From contig NZ_PYGE01000001.1 of assembly GCF_003014555.1 (NCBI RefSeq), positions 248,001 to 312,000 on the forward strand: a stretch of 64,000 nt of DNA, given 5' to 3'. Numbering within the stretch: position 1 is the first letter of the stretch; every line of letters starts with the position of its first letter. The notes under the pieces were generated by a model. It saw only the letters and a program-made list of their open reading frames with translations. It ran no database searches and had not been told where the DNA came from. Both the position numbers and the translations under genes were made by a program. Below are positions 53,400 through 61,872 of the stretch, one piece after another. This DNA comes from Haloactinopolyspora alba. GTDB lineage: Bacteria; Actinomycetota; Actinomycetes; Jiangellales; Jiangellaceae.

Positions 53400-53411
53400 T
53401 ACGGTAGCCAG
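53400..53411 (+). promoter_or_regulatory. TANNNT -10 element 6 nt before a small gene
   Basis: TACGGT (53400-53405) is followed by 6 nt and GTG at 53412, with no Shine-Dalgarno sequence, as in the other five cases in this window. It helps decide the start of the small gene. Confidence 0.45.
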
Positions 53412-53597
53412 GTGGCCAACAAGTCCGGCTCCGACATGACCGTCCTCCGCGTCGACCCCACCGTCTGGTCGCACGCACTCGAGGCCGCCGACGGTGACGC
53501 CAGACGCATCGAGATCCGCGGCGAGTTCGACGTGGTCGTCCACAACGAACCGCTCCCGGCCGGCCAGCGGGTCAACCGTACGACGCCCTCCGGATAA
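53412..53597 (+). CDS. Small hypothetical protein (61 residues)
   Basis: A short frame with a compact core (VLRVDPTVWSHALEAADGDA, then RRIEIRGEFDVVVHNE) resembling small conserved actinobacterial proteins without assigned function. The GTG at 53412 is supported by TACGGT 6 nt upstream; ATG at 53436 would give 53 residues. It ends 5 bp before the convergent hydrolase stop. Confidence 0.55.
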   Translation: MANKSGSDMTVLRVDPTVWSHALEAADGDARRIEIRGEFDVVVHNEPLPAGQRVNRTTPSG

Positions 53598-53602
53598 CGG
53601 CG

Positions 53603-54544
53603 TCAGCGCAGGAATTCACCGATCGTCTCGGCGGTCCGCGCGGGTTGCCCCAGCCACGGCCCGTGGCCGGTGGGCAGCACCACCAGTCGCGCACCTGGGA
53701 TCAGCTCGGTCACCGTGCGCGCGACCGAAGCGTCGCCGAGCGGGTCCCGTTCACCCCACACCATCAGTGTCGGCACGACCACCCGGTGCAGCTCGTCGGG
53801 CCGCACGCGTGAACGACCCGGGATCCCGGAGGGCCACAGCAGGCCGAACGGTGAGGTCACCGCACGCAGCTCCGCCCTGCCGACGGCCGCGGTGGTCGGG
53901 TCCCGGCCCTCGGCAACCATCAGCGCGATCTGGTCCGGGTACTCGGCGAGGGTCTCCTTCTCCCGGGCCGCATGGTGCGCGAACCGCAGGGTCGACTTCG
54001 GGCTGGGTGGCACCAACCGCGGCAGCAATTCCCCCACGCCGAACGTGGCGGCCAGCCGGATCGGCAGCGCGAGGCGCGTCTTCGGCACGGCGGGTGGGCC
54101 GATCAGCACGAGGCGAGTGACGCGCTCCGGGTGAGCCAGGGCGTACCACAGCGCCCACATCGCGCCTCCGGAGTGACCCGCCAGCGCGGTGGTCTCCAGC
54201 TCGAGGGTGTCGAGCAGACGGTCGAGCCACGCGACCGTGGTCTCTCGGTAGCGACGCCGCGCGAGGTCGATCGGGTCGCTCAGCCCGTTTCCCGGCCGAT
54301 CGGGGGCCAGCACGCGGACCCCGTGGAGCTCGTTCAGCAACGGCAGCATGAACCCTGCCGTGCCTGCGGTGCCGTGCAGAAGCACCAGCGGGGGCCCGGT
54401 GCCCTTCTCCAGAAGATGGACCTGCCGGCCGCTCACCTCGACATATCGGCTGTCGACCTCGGCTGCGGCCACCACCCGCTCGTAGGCCTGGTGGACCTCG
54501 GCGGAGTGGGTGTGCCGCTCGTGCTCCTGTGTCCGCCTGCTCAT
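53603..54544 (-). CDS. Alpha/beta hydrolase
   Basis: A 313-residue alpha/beta-fold hydrolase. The oxyanion motif is LVLLHGTAGTAGFM, the nucleophile elbow LAGHSGGAMWAL, the acid in MVWGERDPLGD and the His in PTGHGPWLGQ. No signal peptide. ATG with AGGAGG 6 nt upstream. It follows the LuxR gene on the same strand after 123 bp containing an inverted repeat. Substrate unknown. Confidence 0.87.
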   Translation of the reverse strand: MSRRTQEHERHTHSAEVHQAYERVVAAAEVDSRYVEVSGRQVHLLEKGTGPPLVLLHGTAGTAGFMLPLLNELHGVRVLAPDRPGNGLSDPIDLARRRYRETTVAWLDRLLDTLELETTALAGHSGGAMWALWYALAHPERVTRLVLIGPPAVPKTRLALPIRLAATFGVGELLPRLVPPSPKSTLRFAHHAAREKETLAEYPDQIALMVAEGRDPTTAAVGRAELRAVTSPFGLLWPSGIPGRSRVRPDELHRVVVPTLMVWGERDPLGDASVARTVTELIPGARLVVLPTGHGPWLGQPARTAETIGEFLR

Positions 54545-54616
54545 CCCACGCCTCCTCGGGCCACGAACTCAGTGGTCACCGACGCTATGGCGGACCGGCA
54601 CCACCGTCATCGCACG

Positions 54617-54661
54617 CTGGTACCAACGTGGCGCACGCTCGGCGTGGTCCGTTCGTACCAG
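54617..54661 (-). other. 12-bp inverted repeat between luxR and hydrolase
   Basis: CTGGTACCAACG (54617-54628) and CGTTCGTACCAG (54650-54661) are complementary at 11 of 12 positions, with a 21-nt loop. The element starts just after the LuxR stop and lies about 70 bp before the hydrolase start; it fits a terminator or an operator. Confidence 0.45.
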
Positions 54662-54667
54662 GGCTCG

Positions 54668-56299
54668 TCAGAGCAGGCCGTGCCGATAGGCATAGGCGGT
54701 TGCGGCCGCCCGGGAGCTGAGGCCGAGCCTGCCGAAGATGTTCTGCACGTGCCGGCGGACGGTGTGCTCGCTGATGACCAACTCGGCAGCGATCTGCTGA
54801 TTCGTCATCCCGGTCGCCACCAACCCGAGCACCTCGACCTCGCGGCTGGTCAGCGAACTCCCGGTCGCCGCCGGCCGGAACAGCGCCTCCAGTCTCGCGA
54901 GGTCAGGCACGGCGGACAGCTCCTCGAACACCCGACGCGCGCCGTCGCACTCCACACTCGCACTGTCGGTGTCGCCCATCCGGAGGCAGACGACCCCGAT
55001 CAACGCCCGCGCTCGCGCCGCTTCGTACGGTGCCCCGAGCTCGCACCACGATGTCCAGGACTCGCGGAGCACACTGCCTGCAGCAGTCGCGTCGCCTTCG
55101 GTCAGCAGCACCGCTCCCTGGGCGTATCCGGCCACGGCACGCAGGTACGGCGTGGCGAACGCCTCGGCTGTCGCCGCCAGCTCGTCGGCCGCTGAGCGTC
55201 CGGCCTCGACGTGGCCGCCGGCGAGCATGATCTCGACGTATGCCGACAGCACCCTGGCCCGCTCCACGGGCCCGGTGGCCTCGTCGATGACCCGGCGGAT
55301 CGCCGCTTCCGCGTCACTCCCGCGTCCCTGAGCCAGCCGCAGCAACGCCAGCCCTGGCTGGGCCGCATGTCCCCAGTTGCCTGCCTCGCGGTAGGCCGCC
55401 TCAGCCTTCGTGAACTCGCCGCGTAGCCGTAACAACTCGCCCTGCTGGTACATGGCCGACCCCATGACCGGGTCGCCCGGCGGGTCGGCCAGGTGCGCAC
55501 AAGCCTCCTGCACCTCGGCCATGGCGTCCGACCACTCACCGCGCAGCTGCATGATCTCCGAACGGTGCACGAGGCACTGGCCGCGATAGGGCTTGAGATC
55601 GGGCTGTTCGGCACACCAGCGACTCAGCGCTGCTGTCCATTCCTGCGCCCGGCGCAGATCGAAGATGTCCCTGCACGCGATGATCACCGCGCAGTACACG
55701 ATCCCGGCTGCGAGCGGGGACACGTCGCCGGTCGTGACCGTGAGCATCGCGTCGTCGAGCAGGGCGACGCCTTCGGACGCCTGACCCATCGTCACCAAGG
55801 ACTGGCCCCGGCCGAGTCGGCCGAGCGCGACGAGATCCGGGTCGCCGAACCGGTCTGCGATGTCGCTGACCGCGGCGAACAATGTGGACGCAGCGGCCGG
55901 GTCGCCACTGCCGAGGGCTTGCAGTGCCGTGGGAACCATCAGGTACCCGCGCTCGACCGAATCCGCCGGCATCTCCTCCAGGAGTCGCCGGCCACGAGCC
56001 ATCCAGCCACCGCCGCGCGCATGGTGACCCCGGAGGAACAACGTCATGCCGAGCCAGAACGCGCATCGCACGGCTCGAGCGGTCTCTCCGTGCGCCACGA
56101 ATACCTGATGCGCCCGTTCCCAACCGTCGGCCGCCTTCTCCATCCGGCCCGTCAGATGCGCGGCCAGTGCGAGCCGTTCGAGATCGTCGGGTCCGAGAGC
56201 TGTGTGCCGATCGGCGGCGGTCAGCTGTTCGTATGCCTCACCCCATGCCTGGTGCTCGAATGCCACGCGAGCCCGGGCACGGGCGTCGACGGTGGTCAT
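54668..56299 (-). CDS. TPR-containing LuxR-family regulator
   Basis: A 543-residue regulator. Residues about 10-460 are TPR-like helical repeats (AYEQLTAADRHTAL, AEAAYREAGNWGHAAQPGLA); the last 65 are a LuxR/GerE helix-turn-helix (LTSREVEVLGLVATGMTNQQ, then IAAELVISEHTVRRHV). There is no ATPase domain, unlike LAL/MalT regulators. The ATG at 56299 follows GGGGGAG; the longer frame has no ribosome site. It may control the hydrolase downstream. Confidence 0.85.
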   Translation of the reverse strand: MTTVDARARARVAFEHQAWGEAYEQLTAADRHTALGPDDLERLALAAHLTGRMEKAADGWERAHQVFVAHGETARAVRCAFWLGMTLFLRGHHARGGGWMARGRRLLEEMPADSVERGYLMVPTALQALGSGDPAAASTLFAAVSDIADRFGDPDLVALGRLGRGQSLVTMGQASEGVALLDDAMLTVTTGDVSPLAAGIVYCAVIIACRDIFDLRRAQEWTAALSRWCAEQPDLKPYRGQCLVHRSEIMQLRGEWSDAMAEVQEACAHLADPPGDPVMGSAMYQQGELLRLRGEFTKAEAAYREAGNWGHAAQPGLALLRLAQGRGSDAEAAIRRVIDEATGPVERARVLSAYVEIMLAGGHVEAGRSAADELAATAEAFATPYLRAVAGYAQGAVLLTEGDATAAGSVLRESWTSWCELGAPYEAARARALIGVVCLRMGDTDSASVECDGARRVFEELSAVPDLARLEALFRPAATGSSLTSREVEVLGLVATGMTNQQIAAELVISEHTVRRHVQNIFGRLGLSSRAAATAYAYRHGLL

Positions 56300-56360
56300 C
56301 GGCGCTCCCCCACGGGAACCACACCGGGCCCCGTTCACACGTCGGCCGCAGCTGATGAGC

Positions 56361-57044
56361 TCAACGTACACCCCGCTGCGCACTGAATCTCTCGACGATC
56401 AGGTCGACGACGCGTTCGTGCGGCCCGATGGGCGGCGCCACGAGGTCCGCACCGACGCCGTCGAGCCGACGCTGGAACAGCCCCGGCGCCAGCAGGTACG
56501 ACGCCACGCCGACGCTCGCCGCACCCGAGGCGCGCAGCGACGCCACCGCTTCGCCGACCGACGGAGACGCGGTCGTCACGTACCCGACGACGACCTCGCG
56601 GTCCAGCAACGCTCCGAGCCGCCGGCCGGCCGTCTCGACCTCCGCGAGCGCGTCGGCGTCCGACGACCCGGCGGCGGCCATCACGACCGCGTCCGGCAGG
56701 TCGCCGGCGGCACGAAGCCGCGCCGCGACCGCCTCGACCACGGCGTCGTCCGGTCCGAGGGCGGGCGTCACGACGGCGGTCCCGCCGGTGGCCTTGACGG
56801 CGTCCGGCACGTCCACGCGGACGTGGTAGCCGGAGGCGAGGAACATCGGCACGACGACGGCGTCCTCGCCGACCGTGGCCAGGACGTCCTCGAGCGTCGG
56901 CTCGATCACGTCGACGTAGCCGACGCGCACGTCCACGTCCGGCAGCCGTCGCCGTACATCGTCGAGCAGCTGTTCCAGCACGACCGGACCGTCCGGGTCG
57001 CGCGTCCCGTGCGCCACCGCGACCAACACACCGGCGTCCGTCAC
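56361..57044 (-). CDS. Sirohydrochlorin chelatase/CbiX family protein
   Basis: A 227-residue chelatase-fold protein with two similar halves. His in VAVAHGTRDPDGP and the later MFLASGYHVRVDVP resemble the metal-binding site. It probably inserts Fe (or Co) into sirohydrochlorin to make siroheme for NirB. GTG at 57044 overlaps the cobA stop (GTGA). A precorrin-2 dehydrogenase for the intervening step is not seen here. Confidence 0.83.
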   Translation of the reverse strand: MTDAGVLVAVAHGTRDPDGPVVLEQLLDDVRRRLPDVDVRVGYVDVIEPTLEDVLATVGEDAVVVPMFLASGYHVRVDVPDAVKATGGTAVVTPALGPDDAVVEAVAARLRAAGDLPDAVVMAAAGSSDADALAEVETAGRRLGALLDREVVVGYVTTASPSVGEAVASLRASGAASVGVASYLLAPGLFQRRLDGVGADLVAPPIGPHERVVDLIVERFSAQRGVR

Positions 57045-57775
57045 AGAGACCGCGCCTCAGCGACGACGTCGCCGACGACGATGATCGCCGGCGGTCTCAC
57101 CTCGCGCGCGGCCTCGGCGACCGTCGCCAGCGTCGCGGTGACGAGCTGGGCGGACGCGCCGGCGACATCCCTGACCACCGCCACCGGCGTCTGTTCCGGA
57201 CGGCCACCGCGCACCAGCCGTTCGGCGATCACCGGCAGGTGGGTCACGCCCATGAGCACGACGACCGTGCCGCCGCCGGCACCAAGGCGTTCCCAGTCGA
57301 CGGTGCTGCCCGGATCGTCCGGGTGCGCGTGCCCGCTGACGAGCGTGACCTCCTGGGTGACGCCGCGCTGGGTGACCGGGATCCCGGCCAGCCCCGGCAC
57401 CGCGGTGGCGCTGGTGACGCCGGGCACCAGCTCGTACGCGACGCCTGCCCGCGCGCATGCCGCGGCCTCTTCCGAGCCGCGGCCGAACACGTACGGATCG
57501 CCGCCCTTGAGCCGGACCACCCGTTTCCCGGCACGGGCACGCTCGAGCATCAGCTCCTCGATCTCTTCCTGGCTGCGCCGCTGCTTGTGCGGCGCCTTCC
57601 CGACGTCCACGATCTCGACGTCCGGGCGCAGCCCCTCCAGGAGCTCGTGCGGCGCCAGCCGGTCGACCAGCACGACGTCGGCCTGTTTCAGCAGGTCGAA
57701 GCCGCGCAGTGTCAGCAGCCCGGGATCACCCGGACCGCCGCCGACGATCGCCACGTGTCCGATCACACCGCTCAT
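57041..57775 (-). CDS. cobA: Uroporphyrinogen-III C-methyltransferase
   Basis: A 244-residue SAM-dependent methyltransferase making precorrin-2, the branch to siroheme and cobalamin. The signature HVAIVGGGPGDPGLLTLRG is followed by ADVVLVDRL, VVRLKGGDPYVFGRGSEE, VPGVTSATAVPGLAGIPVT and VLMGVTHLP. Stand-alone form without CysG dehydrogenase domain. In the nitrite reductase cluster, so chiefly for siroheme. Confidence 0.92.
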   Translation of the reverse strand: MSGVIGHVAIVGGGPGDPGLLTLRGFDLLKQADVVLVDRLAPHELLEGLRPDVEIVDVGKAPHKQRRSQEEIEELMLERARAGKRVVRLKGGDPYVFGRGSEEAAACARAGVAYELVPGVTSATAVPGLAGIPVTQRGVTQEVTLVSGHAHPDDPGSTVDWERLGAGGGTVVVLMGVTHLPVIAERLVRGGRPEQTPVAVVRDVAGASAQLVTATLATVAEAAREVRPPAIIVVGDVVAEARSL

Positions 57776-57803
57776 CCCCTCTCGTCACCCCGCCGTCCGC
57801 CGC

Positions 57804-58970
57804 TCAGGCCCCGTCCTTCTCGCCAGCCTCCGGCTCGTACGCCAGCCGGTACCCGCGCTTCACCACAGTCTGGACGACCCGTGCGCCCACGGCGCCGCGC
57901 AGCCGGGTGACCGCCATCTCGACGGCGTGCTCGTCGGAACCTCCACCGGGCAGCACGGCCAGCAGGTCGGCGCGGGACACGACGACGCCGGGGCGCCGGG
58001 CCAGCGCGGTCATCACGGCCATCGGCGCCGGCGCGAGCTCGCACACGTCACCGTCGACGACGACGGCGTGCCCGCGCAGCTGGACGTCGTGCCCGGCGGC
58101 GCGGATCGTGCGGCAGCGTGCCGGAAGTTCGCCGGCCACCTCACGCACCAGCGCACCGATGCGAGCGCGACGCGGCTGCACCGTCGTGATGCCGGCACGT
58201 TCCAGTCGCGAGGCGGTCACCTGTCCGACGCAGGCGGGCATCACGGCACCGGTGCGGAAGGCGGCGTCGACCTCGTCGGCCAGCCCGGCCCGCTCGCCCA
58301 GCTCGAGCAGGCTGGCCACGGCCGGAGCGCTGGTGAACACGACGCAGTCGACCTGGTGCGCGGCCACCGACTCGACCAGCCGGGCCAGCGGCGTGACGTC
58401 CTCGGGCAGCTCCCATCGGTAGACCGGGAGCGGCACGACCTCCGCACCGGCCGCTTCGAGCGCGTCGGTGAAGTCCGGCAACGGCTCGCCGTGCAACTGG
58501 ACCGCGACCCGCCGCCCGTCGAGGTCGCGTTCCAGCAGGTACTCGAGGACCTCCGCAGACGATTCGGACTCCGGCGACCAGTGGTCGGTGAGTCCCGCGG
58601 CGCGGACGGCACCGCGGGCCTTGGGCCCACGCGCGAGCAGGGTCGCCCCGGACAACCGGTCGCGCAGGCTTTCACCGAGGTCCCATCCGTCCGCGGCCTC
58701 CATCCAGCCGCGGAAGCCGATGCCGGTGGTCGCGACGGCGATGTCCGGCGGCCGCTGGACACAGTCCCGCGTGGCCGCCAGCAGTTCGGCGTCGTCGTCC
58801 AGCGGAACGATCCGGATCGCCGGGGCCTGGACCACCCGGGCGCCACGGCGTTCGAGCAACGACCCCAGCTCCTCGCGCCGCCGCGCGGCGGTCACGGCGA
58901 CCGTGAACCCCTCCAGCGGCGCGGACGCATCGGACCGGGGGCCGTCGACGGTGTCGCGCACCGCTGTCAC
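57804..58970 (-). CDS. nnaR: HemD-like / winged-helix nitrate regulator (NnaR-like)
   Basis: A 388-residue fusion. Residues about 20-275 are a uroporphyrinogen-III-synthase fold (VAVTAARRREELGSLLERRG, ATTGIGFRGWMEAA, VVFTSAPAVASLLELGERAG); the last 95 form an OmpR-type winged helix (AMAVMTALARRPGVVVSRAD, AVEMAVTRLRGAV, TVVKRGYRL). This architecture is that of actinobacterial NnaR, which acts with GlnR on nitrate/nitrite genes. GTG at 58970 overlaps the nirD stop, so it is made with the enzymes it would control. Confidence 0.82.
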   Translation of the reverse strand: MTAVRDTVDGPRSDASAPLEGFTVAVTAARRREELGSLLERRGARVVQAPAIRIVPLDDDAELLAATRDCVQRPPDIAVATTGIGFRGWMEAADGWDLGESLRDRLSGATLLARGPKARGAVRAAGLTDHWSPESESSAEVLEYLLERDLDGRRVAVQLHGEPLPDFTDALEAAGAEVVPLPVYRWELPEDVTPLARLVESVAAHQVDCVVFTSAPAVASLLELGERAGLADEVDAAFRTGAVMPACVGQVTASRLERAGITTVQPRRARIGALVREVAGELPARCRTIRAAGHDVQLRGHAVVVDGDVCELAPAPMAVMTALARRPGVVVSRADLLAVLPGGGSDEHAVEMAVTRLRGAVGARVVQTVVKRGYRLAYEPEAGEKDGA

Positions 58971-59320
58971 GCGGACCCCACCTCGACGCGGCCGGCACGC
59001 ACACGCACCGGATACACCGTCACCCGAACCTCCGGGTCGTCCAGGCACGCGCCGGTACGCAGGTCGAACACCTGCTTGTGCATCGGCGACGCGACCGTGG
59101 GCACGCCGTCGCGCGAGCCGACGATCCCGCGCGAGAGCACGCTCGCGGTGGAGAACGGGTCGTGGTTGGACAGCGCGTACACCGCACCGTCGTGGGTGCG
59201 GAAGACGGCCACCTGGTCCGTGCCGACCAGGGCCGGCGCCCCGGACTCGGGCACCAGGTCGTCGTAGCCGCACACCGCCGTCCAGGTGCGGGCGGGCGCG
59301 GTGACGGTTCCGGATGTCAT
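58967..59320 (-). CDS. nirD: Nitrite reductase small subunit NirD
   Basis: A 117-residue Rieske-fold subunit of assimilatory NADH nitrite reductase: TWTAVCGYDDLVPESGAPAL, ALSNHDPFSTASVLSRGIVG and SPMHKQVFDLRTGACLD. The Cys ligands of a true Rieske cluster are absent, which is normal for NirD. ATG at 59320 overlaps the nirB stop (ATGA); the stop overlaps nnaR. Confidence 0.92.
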   Translation of the reverse strand: MTSGTVTAPARTWTAVCGYDDLVPESGAPALVGTDQVAVFRTHDGAVYALSNHDPFSTASVLSRGIVGSRDGVPTVASPMHKQVFDLRTGACLDDPEVRVTVYPVRVRAGRVEVGSA

Positions 59321-61872
59321 CGGCGGACCACCTCCAGCGTCGGTCCGGCCACGGTGACCGGTGCCGCCGTGTCGTCATCGGCAGCGGTCGGGCGGATCTG
59401 CCCCCGCTCGGTGACGAATCGGATGCTCGGGTCGGGCGTACCGGGTGCGTTGACGAACGAGACGAAGCGCTTGAGCTTCTCCTCGTCGTCGAGGACAGCA
59501 GCCCATTCGTCAGTGTACGAGCCGACGTGCCGCTGCACGGCGGCATCGAGGTCGGCGCAGATCGTGAGGTCGTCGTCGACCAGGACCCGGTGCAAGTATG
59601 CCAGCCCGTCGCCGTGCTCGTCCCCCAGCGCCTCCAGCCAGGCGGCCGTGCGCTGCAGCCGGTCGGCGGTCCGGACGTAGAACATCAAAAGGCGGTCGAC
59701 GAGGACAACCAGCCGATCCGTCGTGAGGTCGGAGGCGAACAGGTCGGCGTGCCGGGGCCGGAAGCCGCCGTTGCCGCCGACGTAGAGGTTCCAGCCGTTC
59801 TCGGTGGCGATGACGCCGACGTCCTTGCTGCGGGCCTCGGCGCACTCGCGGGCGCAGCCGGACACCCCGGCCTTGATCTTGTGCGGCGCGCGCAGCCCCC
59901 GGTAGCGCGTCTCCAGCATGATCGCCAGCGAGGTGGAGTCCTGCACGCCATAGCGGCACCAGGTCGACCCGACGCACGACTTCACCGTCCGCAGCGCCTT
60001 GCCGTAGGCGTGCCCGGACTCTAACCCGGCGTCGACGAGCCGGCGCCAGATCGCGGGCAGCTGCTCCACCCGCGCGCCGAACAGGTCGATGCGCTGCCCG
60101 CCGGTGATCTTGGAGTACAGCCCGAAGTCACGGGCCACCTCGCCGATCGTGATCAGCGCCTCGGGCGTCAGCTCGCCGCCGGGCACCCGGGGCACGACCG
60201 AGTACGTCCCGTTGCGCTGGATGTTGGCCAGGAACCTGTCGTTGGTGTCCTGCAACGTCGCCTGCTCGCCGTCCAGGATGTGCCCGGTGCCGAGGCTGGC
60301 CAGGATGGACGCGACGGCGGGCTTGCAGATGTCGCAGCCGCGGCCGCTGCCGTGCCGGGCGATGATCTCGCTGAACGTGCGCAGCCCGGTGGCGCGCACC
60401 ACGTCGAACAGCTCCGCGCGGCTGAGCTCGAAGTGCTCACACAGCGCATTGCTCGCCGCGGCCCCGGACTGCGCCAGCAACGTCTTGATCAACGGCACGC
60501 AGCTTCCGCACGTGGTGCCGGCGCGGGTGCACCCCTTCACCGCGGCGACGTCGTGGCACGCCTCGTCGTGGATCGCCGCGCGGATCGTGCCGGCGGTGAC
60601 GTTCTGGCAGGAACAGACCTGCGCGGCGTCGTCGAGCCCGGACACCTGCGGGCCCGCCGTCAGCAGCTGTTCCGGTGTGTCCGTCAGCGGCTCGCCGACC
60701 ATGGTGCGCAGCGCCGCGTACGCCGACGCGTCCCCCACCAGCACCCCGCCGAGCAGCTGCGACGCGTCGTCGGTCACCACCAGCTTCTTGTACACACCGC
60801 CGACCGGGTCCGCGTAGACGACCTCCAGCGCGTCCGGCGTCGCCGCGTGCGCGTCGCCGAAGCTGGCCACGTCGACGCCGAGCAGTTTCAGCTTGGTCGA
60901 CGTGTCGGACTCGCCGAAGGTCGCGCTGCCGCCCAGCAGCCGGTCGGCGACCACCTCGGCCATCTCGTACCCGGGCGCGACCAGCCCGTAGCCGGACCCG
61001 TCGACGACGGCGCACTCGCCGACCGCCCACACCGCCGGGTCGGAGGTCCGGCAGCCGGAGTCGACCGCGACGCCGCCGCGCGGACCCAGCTCCAGCCCGG
61101 CGGCCCGGGCCAGGCCGTCACGCGGGCGGATGCCGGCCGAGAACACGACCATCCCGGTGTCCAGCACGTCGCCGTCGGCGAACACCATCCGCAGGCCACC
61201 GTCGTCCAGCGGCTCGAGCCGTTCGGTCGCGGTCGCCACCCGCACGGTGAGCCCCAGGCCCTCGATCCGGCGGCGCAACACCTCGCCACCGCCCTGGTCG
61301 ACCTGCGCGGGCATCAGCCGCGGCGCGAACTCCACGACGGTGGTGTCGGCCCCGAGCGAGTGCAGCGCGTTCGCGGCCTCCAACCCGAGCAGCCCGCCGC
61401 CGACCACGACACCCGAGCCGACCCGGCCCGCCCGCTCGCGGATCTTGTCCAGGTCGTCCAGTGTCCGGTAGACGAAGCAGCCGTCGGCGCCCGCACCCGG
61501 CACCGGCGGCACGAACGGCACCGACCCGGTGGCCAGGACCAGCGCGTCATAGCCGACCGTGCGCCCGGAAGCCGTCGTCACGGTGCGCGCGACACGGTCG
61601 ATGTCCTGCGCCGCGTCACCGAGGTGCAGGACGCAGTGCTCGTCGTAGCACCCCTCCGGCACCAGCCCGAGCTCGTCGGCTGTCGTGCCGGTCAGGTACG
61701 ACGTCAGCGCCACCCGGTCGTAGGCGGCCCGGCTCTCCTCGCCGAGGACGGTGATCCGCCACCGCCGTTCCGGGTCCCGTTCGCGGACGGCCTCGACGAG
61801 GCGCTGGCCCACCATCCCGTTGCCGACCACGACGAGGTCGCGGGCGGGTGGGACGTTCGTGTGCGGTGTCAT
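59317..61872 (-). CDS. nirB: Nitrite reductase large subunit NirB
   Basis: An 851-residue NADH-dependent enzyme reducing nitrite to ammonia. In order: FAD/NAD domain (LVVVGNGMVGQRLVEAV, DALVLATGSVPFVPP, VVVGGGLLGLEAANAL), BFD-like [2Fe-2S] region (CSCQNVTAGTI, GTTCGSC), a second Cys cluster (GRGCDICKPAV), then the siroheme/[4Fe-4S] reductase with Cys in GSTWCRYG and SGCARECAEA. The ATG at 61872 overlaps the preceding stop. It receives siroheme made by the cobA/cbiX genes downstream. Confidence 0.95.
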   Translation of the reverse strand: MTPHTNVPPARDLVVVGNGMVGQRLVEAVRERDPERRWRITVLGEESRAAYDRVALTSYLTGTTADELGLVPEGCYDEHCVLHLGDAAQDIDRVARTVTTASGRTVGYDALVLATGSVPFVPPVPGAGADGCFVYRTLDDLDKIRERAGRVGSGVVVGGGLLGLEAANALHSLGADTTVVEFAPRLMPAQVDQGGGEVLRRRIEGLGLTVRVATATERLEPLDDGGLRMVFADGDVLDTGMVVFSAGIRPRDGLARAAGLELGPRGGVAVDSGCRTSDPAVWAVGECAVVDGSGYGLVAPGYEMAEVVADRLLGGSATFGESDTSTKLKLLGVDVASFGDAHAATPDALEVVYADPVGGVYKKLVVTDDASQLLGGVLVGDASAYAALRTMVGEPLTDTPEQLLTAGPQVSGLDDAAQVCSCQNVTAGTIRAAIHDEACHDVAAVKGCTRAGTTCGSCVPLIKTLLAQSGAAASNALCEHFELSRAELFDVVRATGLRTFSEIIARHGSGRGCDICKPAVASILASLGTGHILDGEQATLQDTNDRFLANIQRNGTYSVVPRVPGGELTPEALITIGEVARDFGLYSKITGGQRIDLFGARVEQLPAIWRRLVDAGLESGHAYGKALRTVKSCVGSTWCRYGVQDSTSLAIMLETRYRGLRAPHKIKAGVSGCARECAEARSKDVGVIATENGWNLYVGGNGGFRPRHADLFASDLTTDRLVVLVDRLLMFYVRTADRLQRTAAWLEALGDEHGDGLAYLHRVLVDDDLTICADLDAAVQRHVGSYTDEWAAVLDDEEKLKRFVSFVNAPGTPDPSIRFVTERGQIRPTAADDDTAAPVTVAGPTLEVVRR

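Noticed and set aside
58967-59320. NirD seeming to lack its iron-sulfur ligands
   Set aside because: NirD subunits with a Rieske fold but without Cys ligands are the normal form, so this is not a defect.
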